Source: Lithodes maja (taxonomy: Eukaryota; Arthropoda; Malacostraca; Decapoda; Lithodidae). Taken from it: DNA of 64,000 bases. The translations under genes and the position numbers were made by a program. Below, piece after piece: positions 56,110 to 64,000 of this stretch. Numbering within the stretch: the stretch's first letter is position 1; every line of letters begins with the position of its first letter. The stretch covers positions 186,001 through 250,000 of the forward strand of contig JBAKBP010000701.1 in NCBI GenBank assembly GCA_037953745.1, in the 5' to 3' direction. The notes under the pieces are model-generated. The model ran no database searches, was not told where the DNA came from, and saw only the letters and a program-made list of their open reading frames with translations.

Positions 56110-56463
56110 TGTCAGTGAAAGAAGAATGATGCCTGAGTCAGTGTCTGGTCATAGATCCACACAAGTATCGATTATATGGAAAGCTTATGAATAGTTGTTC
56201 TTATTTTCTTTTTCTTTTTTATTTGTTACAAAGTTTTTTCGTAGTGAGAACCCAATTTTATAATGACTGAACCATGAGTGAGGTTGCGTGCGCTCATGAT
56301 GAAGGCTCCTCAATTTTTTATGCTCTGCGCGGTAGATTCAAACTACGGCGGATGAGTGTTTGAAGAGGGTGCCTTATGTAATAGGCATAATCGTCAATGA
56401 TTATGGGGCCACTACTAAATATTAGGTTTTCTTTATCTCCTTACAGGAGTCAAACCTATAATT
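56110..56463 (+). repeat. DIRS-c right inverted terminal repeat
   Basis: The inverted copy of the left repeat, extended by about 50 bp unique to this end: CTACTAAATATTAGG, a pyrimidine run, CTTACAG, then GAGTCAAACCTATAAT. The extension resembles a branch point and 3' splice site. Confidence 0.88.
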
Positions 56464-57860
56464 TCGACAAGAAAGCTAAGGTACGTAGGTTAGACCCAGG
56501 TAGTCGGTGCTTGCTCCTCTTGCCTACAGCTAACAATAAGTTGCTAGCGCAGTGGAAAGGCCCCTACGTGATCACTGAGCGTGTGTTTGACTCCCAGTAC
56601 ATAGTCCAGATGGGGGATCGTCAGAAACGATTCAACTTCAACATGTTGAAGGAGTATCACCAACAAGAGGTAAGTGGAGCGGCACTGTCCCTTCACAGCA
56701 ATACGGTTGTAACTCCTGAAATGTTGGATACCTTAGACTTGGTGCGTGGGCAATATGGTAAGTCAGACACCATTACCAGTGCTGCAGCAGTGATCATGGA
56801 GAGTGAAGGTGATGGTCCTGTGACAGCTAAACATAGGCAGGAGGAAGGTCTCACGCAGGTTCAACGTGGCTCAGGTTTGTCAGACCAGGAAAGATGTCAG
56901 CTGGATTCTCTCCTTGGTAAGTATGGTGACGTGTTCTCTGATAAGCCAGGTATTGCTAGAGTAGAGAGTCACACCATCGAGTTGAACAGCACGGTCCCTG
57001 TGAGAATCAAGCCGTACCCTATCCCTCTTCGACTACAGGATCGGGTAAGAAAGGAGATACGAGAGATGGAGGCTGCAGGCATCATCGAGAAGTCGTCATC
57101 ATCATACTGTAGTCCAATGGTAGTCGTAAGTAAAATGGACGGTGGGGTGCGTATTTGTGGGGATTATCGCAGGGTGAATGCGTTAACGAAGGTGGACGCT
57201 GAACCCATGTGTGACCCACGTACCATCTTCGCCTGTCTTGCAGGATCAAGTTTCTTCTCAAAGTTTGATCTGACGAAGGGTTTCTTCCAGATACCCTTAG
57301 ACCCTGCTAGTCGTAAGATCACAGCTTTTGGAACACCTGACGGTCTGTACCAATACACTGTGCTGCCATTTGGTCTCACTAACTCACCTGCAGTGTTCAA
57401 CCGGATGATGCGTAAGGTTCTGCTGGACATACCAGGCGTGGAGATCTTCGTGGATGACGTCCTGGTGGCATTCATCAACATTCAGCGAGCACTTACAACT
57501 ACTGGACAAGGTGTTGAGTAAGTTGCGTAAGTTCAATCTGACAGTGAAGCCCAGTAAATGCGAAGTCGGTCAGTCACAAGTACAGTACTTAGGGCATGTG
57601 GTAGGAGATGGATTTTGTGGGTTTCAAGACGACAAGATAACCAAGATTCGTGACGCACCTAGGCCTACAACGAAAAAACAGGTAAGGGCATTCCTAGGTC
57701 TAGTGGGGTACTATCGGGATTTCATACCCCAGTTCGCCACAGCAGCTCTTCCCTTGTATGACCTAGTTAAGAAGCACTCACCCAACAAAGTTGCATGGGG
57801 CCCAGAACAGGAAGAAGCATTGACATGTCTAAAGGGTTGTCTCATTAAACAACCAATCTT
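56464..57860 (+). pseudogene. Ty3/gypsy integrase C-terminus, RT and RNase H start
   Basis: The open frame begins with the integrase C-terminal region (KVRRLDPGSRCLLLLP, WKGPYVI, NFNMLKEYH). After a linker it enters RT (LLGKYGDVFSDKPG, YSPMVVVSK-type block as YCSPMVVVSK, DYRRVNAL, FDLTKGFFQIPL, LPFGLTNSP) with catalytic FVDD. A frameshift lies near 57470; the connection (FLGLVGYYRDFI) continues in the new frame. RNase H is cut at about 57860, where C-rich LINE sequence starts. The uninterrupted passage from integrase into RT defines the unusual gene order. Confidence 0.88.
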
Positions 57861-58149
57861 CCCATTCAAATCCCTCGCCTAAAACCCGTCCACCTCTCCT
57901 CCCCAACCCACCTAGCCTTCCCATATCATCCACTCCCCCTCCTAAAACCCATCCACCTCTCCTCCCTAACCCACCTAACCTTCCCATACCATCCACATCC
58001 TCAACTCAACACACCACACCCAATCCTAATCCATTCCAACCCCCATCTCCTGCTCCCCAATCCACACCCCCACCTCACCCATCCCAATCCCCAGCCCCTC
58101 CCTCACCCCCCCCCCCCCCCCATCCTCGTGCAGCAGCACCCAACATACA

Positions 58150-59440
58150 TCGTGCACATAACATTAACATTCTCCAATTGAACATAGATGGCATTAACAC
58201 AAAGAAACACGAACTCTCACACTTCATCAAACAACACAACATACACATTGCCATCTTACAAGAAACAAAACTCTGCACAACACAAAAAACACCCACATTT
58301 CATAATTTCACCACCATCAGACAAGACCGGGCTGTCGGCGGGGGCTGTGGACTCATCACCCTGGTACACAAAGTAATATCATACATAGTAACCAGTGTAC
58401 AAACCAAATCCCTCCTCTCCCCAAATGATAACACAACAGAAATACAATCAATTAAAATACGCACTGGCAACAACTCCAACATAACCATCATAAACACATA
58501 CATCCCTCCCCAAACATCCCCATCAGTACCAAATGAATACAGACCACACTTACAACACATCACAAACACCCCAGACATCATCCTGGGTGGTGACTTCAAC
58601 GCCAAGACGTCGGCCTGGTTTGTCGACAACCCCGACACAGACAGAGGGCTGGTACTACAAAACCAAACAGATAACCTCATCATCCTTAACGACATCCATC
58701 AACATACCCATATTCCTCACCAAGCCCTCTATAACCCATCATCTCCAGACATCACCTTTTGCTCCCCAGAACTCGCCCCCACAACATCCTGGAGGATGGT
58801 CAGAACCTTAGGCTCTGACCACCTCCCGATCATTATCACCACCAAAACCAGACTCACCCCAGCTAGCCACAAACACACATACACCAATTATAAAAGAGCT
58901 AACTGGGAAGCATTCACAAATGAGACAGAACAACACTTCACAACTCTAAACAGTACACCCATCACTAACATCAACAATGCTGTACACATACTCAATAAAA
59001 CTATCCAAAACGCTGACAAGAAACACATTCCAAGAGGTAACAGAAAAAGACACAACCCCAACTTCACACCAGAAATTCAAAACCTCATCAGACAACGCGA
59101 CACACTGAAACACTCCCCAGCACCCCACACACAAGACATCACACAACAAATTCAAGCACTCAACACCCAAACTAACAACAAAATACAAGAACAACAAAAA
59201 CTAAATTGGAATAACTTCCTACAAACACTTGATCACAAAACAAACCCCAAAAAACTCTATAAAACACTAAACAGCATCACACTTTCCAACAGTAACACAA
59301 CACAATCACATGCTCCAATCACAACAACAGACTCTACTCCTTCATGTAAACAACAAGCAAACACTCTCATCAATCACTTCTCACATGTCAGCCACCTAAA
59401 ACCACACAAAGACGACCGACGTGTCATCCGACGTAAGAGA
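58150..59440 (+). pseudogene. LINE apurinic/apyrimidinic-type endonuclease domain and linker
   Basis: The frame shows LQLNIDGI, ILQETKL, GGDFNAK and GSDHLPI, the conserved blocks of an APE-type LINE endonuclease in order. It would nick target DNA to prime reverse transcription. A linker follows, rich in Asn, Thr, Gln and His because of the AC bias. A frameshift near 59420-59440 moves RT to another frame. Confidence 0.85.
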
Positions 59441-59773
59441 CAATTCCCCACAGACCCTGACTATACACCCTTCACCAATCACCAGACAAAGCATAATCAT
59501 CAACAATCTCAAGCACTCACCCGCCTGTGGCCTAGACAACATAAGCAACATACACCTCAGACACCTGGGACCACAAGGCATACAAGCACTCACTAACATA
59601 TCAAACTACAGCTATTCACACAACACAATACCAGACATTTGGAAGCATGGTATCATCATCACATTCCCCAAACCCAACAAAGACCCCACGCTACCCTCCC
59701 CGCACCGCCCCATCACACTCCTTTGCTCCCCCTCCAAAGTCATGGAACGCCTAGTATTACAACTAATTACACC
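59421..59773 (+). pseudogene. LINE reverse transcriptase, segment 1
   Basis: The frame shows SPACGLDNIS, IFPKPNKDP-type text (ITFPKPNKDPT) and HRPITLLCS, the early RT blocks. It ends in TSD sequence ACAACTAATTACACC (59759-59773), where a retroposon inserted. Confidence 0.8.
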
Positions 59774-60186
59774 ATGGTGATGGACTGGTCTATCAGAGTG
59801 AGAACTGAGCGATCTCTGCCATACCCATAGCTTACTCTGACTGTTCCTTTAACTTATATATTTTCTAGATCTCAGGTGACGGCGTCTTTTCCGTGGATTG
59901 ACCTCCCAATCTACCAAGATTGGAAGCCAAAGCGTCACATTTTTCCCTTGCCCCTCAACTTTCTCTTCATGATTGCTGAGGGGCACAGGGCCCTGGGTGG
60001 GGCTTTGGTTTCCCGGGCGTTTCCGCACCCTCCTCAGCTCCCCGCCATGGAGTGGCTTCGGTCACCCAGGCTTTGTTGTGGTCGGCAGGGAGGGTTCTGT
60101 GGGAGCGCTCGGTTGTGGCCTTGGAATTGCTCAGGGCCTTGGGGCTGTTCGGTCAGGCAGCTTGGGGAACAACAACAACAACAACA
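59774..60186 (+). mobile_element. Nonautonomous retroposon sharing the LINE 3' end
   Basis: A 413-bp insert flanked by the 15-bp duplication ACAACTAATTACACC (59759-59773 and 60187-60201), ending in (ACA)n. Its last roughly 80 bp (GGGGCTGTTCGGTCAGGCAG, then GGGAACAACAAC) match the 3' end of the host LINE at 62506-62555, including the codons around the LINE stop. The upstream roughly 330 bp are unrelated to the LINE and were not recognised; no clear tRNA, 5S or snRNA head was seen. Confidence 0.8.
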
Positions 60187-60201
60187 ACAACTAATTACAC
60201 C

Positions 60202-60514
60202 CGACCTACCCCTAGCTCCAACACAACATGGCTTTAGGCCACTGCACTCCACAAACACTCTTCTCACAGACCTTACACAAAGAGCTTTTGACGGCATCAA
60301 CTCAGCTAGACCACCACACAGATCATTATTAGCCACACTCGACATTAGTAAAGCCTTCGATGCCATCCCCCGCCACAACCTAACAAACAAAATCTACAAC
60401 ACAAACATGCACAACAACACAAAAAGGTGGCTGGCCAACTTCCTAGCAGGCAGATGTGCACACGTATCTTTTGCCGGTCAGTCATCTAAAATCAGAAACT
60501 TTCCAAACGGAGTC
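60202..60514 (+). pseudogene. LINE reverse transcriptase, segment 2
   Basis: QHGFRPLHST, LDISKAFDAIPRH and NGVP: the RT fingers and palm up to the PQGSVLSP block, which is split by the terminal-repeat element at 60519. Confidence 0.82.
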
Positions 60515-60518
60515 CCAC

Positions 60519-61324
60519 TGTGGGGATCGGTTTTTACACCATACCCGAAAGAGGATTTATGGAGCTCCGATCTTCCTCTCAACCATCTGAACAATTTAAC
60601 CAGCACACCTAAACTTCGTTAAATGCGGAAATAGCCTCACGAAAATATCATGCCCTGGTGGGGGCACGAACTCTCGACCCTTGGGTGTGAGGCAGGCACC
60701 TTACCAGTTAGACCAATAGAGATATCCCACTTGGCCTGTTCGGCTCAGGGTATTTCCGCATCCGAGGTCTGTTTAGGCTAGCCTATTTTCACTGACTTTA
60801 CACTACTTCACCTTCCGGGAAGCGAAAGCTCCGAACAGAGAGGAACAAGCTTGAGCCGAATCGACCGAGAGTCCGTCAGAGAGATGAACGGTAATGGTGA
60901 GTCAACTTCACTGAGCGGTGCATACACGCACCTACTAACTGCCCAGTTGGCAACTCGCTTGGGCGGCTGGCAACTTCCACAACCCAACCCAAGCGCGTCT
61001 CACATACACTCCCTGGTCTCTCCTCTCCCCTTCCTTGTCCTGTGGGGATCGGTTTTTACACCATACCCGAAAGAGGATTTATGGAGCTCCGATCTTACTC
61101 TCAACCATCTGAACAATTTAACCAGCACACCTAAACTTCGTTAAATGCGGAAATAGCCTCACGAAAATATCATGCCCTGGTGGGGGCACGAACTCTCGAC
61201 CCTTGGGTGTGAGGCAGGCACCTTACCAGTTAGACCAATATAGATATCCCACTTGGCCTGTTCGGCTCAGGGTATTTCCGCATCCGAGGTCTGTTTAGGC
61301 TAGCCTATTTTCACTGACTTTACA
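60519..61324 (-). mobile_element. Terminal-repeat mini-retroelement (TRIM-like) with tRNA-like LTRs
   Basis: Two direct repeats of 284 bp (60519-60802 and 61041-61324) start TGTGGGGATC and end TTTACA, enclosing 238 bp. The target CCAC is duplicated (60515-60518 and 61325-61328); removing the element and one CCAC restores the LINE motif NGVPQGSVLSP. Each repeat carries on the - strand a tRNA-like unit (about 60725-60650 and 61247-61172): A-box-like TGGTCTAACTGG, anticodon-like GCCTCACAC and B-box-like AGTTCGTGCCC, resembling tRNA-Val(CAC). A purine-rich GGAAGGTGAAG precedes the 3' repeat on the - strand and could be a polypurine tract. No coding capacity. Confidence 0.8.
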
Positions 61325-62530
61325 CCACAAGGATCCGTCCTATCGCCTGCACTCTTCAATCTGTATATGCACAATATAACTACACCCAATACGCCCAAAA
61401 TAAACTTAGCCTCCTATGCAGATGACATAACACTCACATGCACACACTATGACCCAAAAAGAGCAACAGATCTCCTTCAACCCTATCTCAACACACTACA
61501 TGGCTGGTGCACTACAAACAGACTTAATCTAGCCCCAGCCAAATCCACCGCAACCCTGCTCACAAGCTGGACAGGAGAACACGAATACATCCCTCAACTC
61601 ACCATAAACAACACACCCCTAACACATACACACACACCCAAAATCCTAGGAGTAACATATGATACTCATATGACATTCAAACAGCACACCACAAACATTA
61701 AAAAGAAACTGACACCCAGACTTAACGCCCTCAGGTCACTTGCTCACACAAAATTTGGACACAACAAAGAAACTACCACCACAGTATATAAATAATACAT
61801 ACGATCAGTGATGGAATACGCAAGCCCAGCCTGGGCTTGTAACCTAGCTGAAACACATCATAAGACCTTACAGACTATTCAAAACAAAGCCCTGAAGATC
61901 ATTACAGGCTGCACAGCTACTGCACCCACAGATCACCTACATCAAGAAACCAAAATCCTCAAAGTCAAAGACCATCTGGACATGAGAGGCACTCAATTCC
62001 TGGCAGCAGCCTCCACGAACCAAGACCACCCACTAAACTACATGGCAACACACCCACAGACACCAAGAAATATCAAAACAACACCCAGCACACGGTATCA
62101 CACACAATTACTGTCCTCTCTCCCTCCCTGCCCACCCCGAACCAACTTCCAGAAGCACATCCATACTCATATCTCTCGCCGATCCATCCACTCACACACA
62201 GACAACACGCAGCTGCAAGCACGACCTCCCGAAATCCATCCTTCCGAATCCTCCCTTCCTCGCGAGGACAGAGTCCACCTGGCCAGGCTGAGATGCGGAC
62301 ACCATCCAGCTCTCCTGAGCTATCAGAAGAGACTGGATGACTCCGTTGTCGATGCCTGCCCGGGATGTAACACAGCACCCCATACCATTAAACACATCAT
62401 AGAAGACTGCATTTCACACAACCACTTACGCCAACAACACAATCTACACTCAATGAGAGCTCTGTGGGAAAGCCCGATCATGGCCATGGCCTTCCTCAAG
62501 GACTCGGGGCTGTTCGGCCAGGCAGCTTAG
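61325..62530 (+). pseudogene. LINE reverse transcriptase, segment 3, and C-terminal domain
   Basis: Continues with PQGSVLSPALFNLY and the catalytic YADD (about 61415-61426), then the thumb (LGVTYDTHMTF) to a TAA at 61793-61795. It goes on in the same frame (VMEYASPAW, LARLRCGHHPALLSY) to a Cys/His motif (CPGC...H...EDC) typical of Jockey/I-type LINE C-termini. The frame ends at the TAG at 62528-62530, just before the (CAA)n tail. Confidence 0.85.
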
Positions 62531-62555
62531 GGAACAACAACAACAACAACAACAA

Positions 62556-62679
62556 GGCCCAATTATAGACCCATCTCACTAATACCTTGAGTACTGACCC
62601 CACCAAAACGGTCAGAGATTAACACAAGATTACGGGGGTCTGCTGAGCGCCGATTGGCCCACACCTGGTAGATCCCTTT
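62556..62679. other. Junction sequence between two LINEs
   Basis: The first 33 bp on + read like an RT block (PNYRPISLIP), possibly a remnant of a third LINE into which the AC-rich LINE inserted. The rest was not recognised; part may be the 3' UTR of the - strand CR1-like element. Confidence 0.35.
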
Positions 62680-64000
62680 CACACCCAACCCATCTCGTCC
62701 ATATGCCTATCTAATTTTATCTTAAAGCTCCCTATCGTTCTTGATCCCACTATATCACTTGGTAGCCTATTCCACCCATCTACAACTCTGTTACCAAACC
62801 AATATTTGCCTATATCTTTTCTGAAACGAAATTTATCTAATTTGACACCATTTGTACGAGTTATTTCGCTATCACTGAGCTTTAGTACATTTTTCATGTC
62901 TCCTTTATTAATTCCACTAACCCACTTGAATACCTCTATCATGCCACCTCTAACTCTGCGTCTCTCTAACGAATGTAAGCCTAATTTCTTCAACCTTTCT
63001 TCATACGGAAGATTTCTAATATTATGGATCATTTTTGTCATTCTACGTTGTACTCTCTCCAATGAATCTATGTCCATTCTGTAATAAGAACACCAAAGTT
63101 GAACAGCATAATCCATATGGGGTCTCACTAATGACAAGTAAAGTTTTAAGATAACATCAGCAGTTCTGTTACTCACACTCCTAGATATGAACCCGAGAAT
63201 CCTGTTTGCCTTGTTACGAATGCTTATACATTGTTTTCTAGGCTTCAAATCATTGCTAACAAACACACCTAGATCTTTCTCACAGTCTGAGTTTTCTAAT
63301 TCCATATTAGCTAGTTTATATTTAACATTTGTATGCATCTTCCCCTATCTTTAATACCTTGCATTTGTCAATGTTAAATTTCATCTGCCATTTTACAGAC
63401 CATTCGTGTAAGGTATCTAGATCCCTTTGCAGACACTCTATATCTCTAACTGAATCAATTTTTCTCCCCATTTTGGTATCGTCTGCAAATTTACTTATCC
63501 TACTAGTTATGCCTAAATCAAGGTCATTTATGTATATAATAAACAACAGAGGACCTAATACAGATCCCTGGGGGACACCACTCTTGACTGATCCCCATTC
63601 TGACTTAGTACCATTTATGCTGACTCTCTGCTTCCTACCAATTAGCCATGACCTAATCCATCCTAACAACGCCCCACCTATTCCATGTGCCTCAACCTTT
63701 CTCATCAATCTCTCATGAGGGACTGTCGAAAGCTTTACTGAAATCTAAATATATTATATCATATGACTTGTATTATATTATGTAAATATATTATATCTAC
63801 TGCTTCATATACCTCTGAGAAAAAAAATAAGAAAATTAGTAAGGCAAGAACGTCCCTGAGTGAATCCATGCTGAGAAGAATTGATTAAGTTAAATGTTTC
63901 TAAGTGGTTTCTCATTTTCCTAGCAATAATTGACTCTAGTAGCTTTCCTATGATTGAAGTGAGACTAATGGGGCGGTAATTGGATGCTATTGATTTATCA
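62680..64000 (-). pseudogene. CR1-like LINE, C-terminal half of RT, runs off the window
   Basis: On the - strand: NYRPISLTSI (about 63985-63956) and QHGFT near 63870, then damaged sequence. A frame at 63708-63322 follows with SGVPQGSVLGP and FADD, then 63338-62679 with DLGVFVSNDLK and LVRPHMDYAVQLW, ending MGWV at 62679. Frameshifts lie near 63330 and 63720-63830. It is related to, but clearly diverged from, the element at 43191-44883. The 5' end lies beyond 64000. Confidence 0.85.

Larger units (their letters stand above)
47541..56463 (+). mobile_element. Full-length DIRS1-type retrotransposon (DIRS-c)
   Basis: An 8.9-kb element with left terminal repeat, leader, gag, RT-RNase H, overlapping recombinase, right region, ICR and right terminal repeat, all in the order expected for DIRS1-type elements. 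It splits a gypsy integrase. ATTT is shared at both junctions (47539-47542 and 56462-56465), and no longer duplication exists. Removing it restores the integrase frame. Pol has one stop and one frameshift and the recombinase one frameshift, so this copy is not autonomous. Confidence 0.92.
42212..57860 (+). mobile_element. Ty3/gypsy retrotransposon with integrase before RT (Gmr1-like)
   Basis: Order: candidate 5' LTR, primer-binding site, leader, gag (45003-45949), protease (about 46108-46470), integrase (about 46560-47540 and 56464-56700), RT and the start of RNase H (to about 57860). Integrase passes into RT in one open frame (56464-57521), so the order is not an artefact of the nested DIRS. 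Interrupted by a CR1-like LINE (43191-44883) and DIRS-c (47541-56463). RNase H is truncated at 57860 by a LINE; no 3' LTR is present. Confidence 0.85.
57861..62555 (+). mobile_element. AC-rich I/Jockey-like LINE with two nested insertions
   Basis: A Pro-rich start with a direct repeat (57889-57960), endonuclease, RT, a C-terminal Cys/His motif and a (CAA)n tail ending about 62555. Interrupted by a retroposon (59774-60186) and an 806-bp terminal-repeat element (60519-61324). The sense strand is strongly A and C rich. The clade is not certain: an APE-type endonuclease and a C-terminal CxxC...H...C motif fit I/Jockey relatives. Confidence 0.8.

Noticed and set aside
55973..56463. Independent MITE of about 490 bp with roughly 70-bp inverted ends beside each DIRS
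   Set aside because: At 442-938, 2393-2884 and here it always directly adjoins a DIRS right region. Its two inverted ends are the second half of the ICR and the true DIRS right end, so it is part of the element.
1..64000. Host protein-coding gene or bacterial-type features
   Set aside because: Every recognisable coding region belongs to a transposable element. No CRISPR, operon or ribosomal features were seen.

Overview
The window reads as transposon-dense eukaryotic nuclear DNA. No host gene, rRNA gene, canonical tRNA gene, operon or CRISPR array could be supported. Spliceosomal intron signals, tRNA-derived repeats, and BEL/Pao, Ty3/gypsy, CR1-like, hAT, PIF/Harbinger and DIRS1-type elements all point to an animal. 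Abundant DIRS1-type elements beside BEL/Pao fit an arthropod, perhaps a decapod crustacean. That assignment is inference; nothing here fixes the species.

Layout, left to right. (1) 1-25749 is one BEL/Pao retrotransposon. It was cut by a truncated DIRS (442-1501), by a tRNA-derived SINE (about 2008-2268) and by a 22-kb DIRS complex (2393-24507). Inside that complex the host DIRS has its gag broken in two, with the halves on opposite strands. Two copies of an internally deleted DIRS derivative (N1 3055-11970, + strand; N2 15260-21047, - strand) form a giant inverted repeat around the second gag half and pol. (2) 25750-26537 is a small inverted-repeat element in the BEL integrase. (3) 27006-42203 is a 15.2-kb hAT element with a perfect 8-bp target duplication. 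It holds a decayed transposase, short LTR-like elements carrying tRNA-like sequence, and a nearly complete 6.0-kb PIF/Harbinger element (36159-42175, TTA duplication). (4) About 42212-57860 is a Ty3/gypsy element in which integrase precedes reverse transcriptase (Gmr1-like order). It was hit by a CR1-like LINE and by a full-length DIRS (47541-56463). (5) 57861-62555 is an AC-rich I/Jockey-like LINE carrying a retroposon that shares its 3' end and an 806-bp terminal-repeat miniature retroelement. (6) 62680-64000 is a CR1-like LINE on the - strand.

The DIRS copies show how the family works. Gag, RT-RNase H and a tyrosine recombinase are bounded by inverted terminal repeats of about 300 bp. An internal complementary region (ICR) just inside the right repeat is the reverse complement of the two outer ends joined. 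The insertions show no target duplication, only a 2-4 bp shared core (AT or ATTT), as expected when a recombinase integrates a circle. Nearly every coding region carries stops or frameshifts. The best preserved are the Harbinger transposase, one DIRS pol ORF (13161-15047) and one DIRS gag (49496-52198).

The least expected signals are: three families of short LTR-like elements that carry tRNA-like (pol III type) boxes inside their terminal repeats; the recombined, inverted DIRS complex with an expanding nonautonomous derivative; and a branch-point plus 3' splice-site-like sequence at the right end of every DIRS copy.
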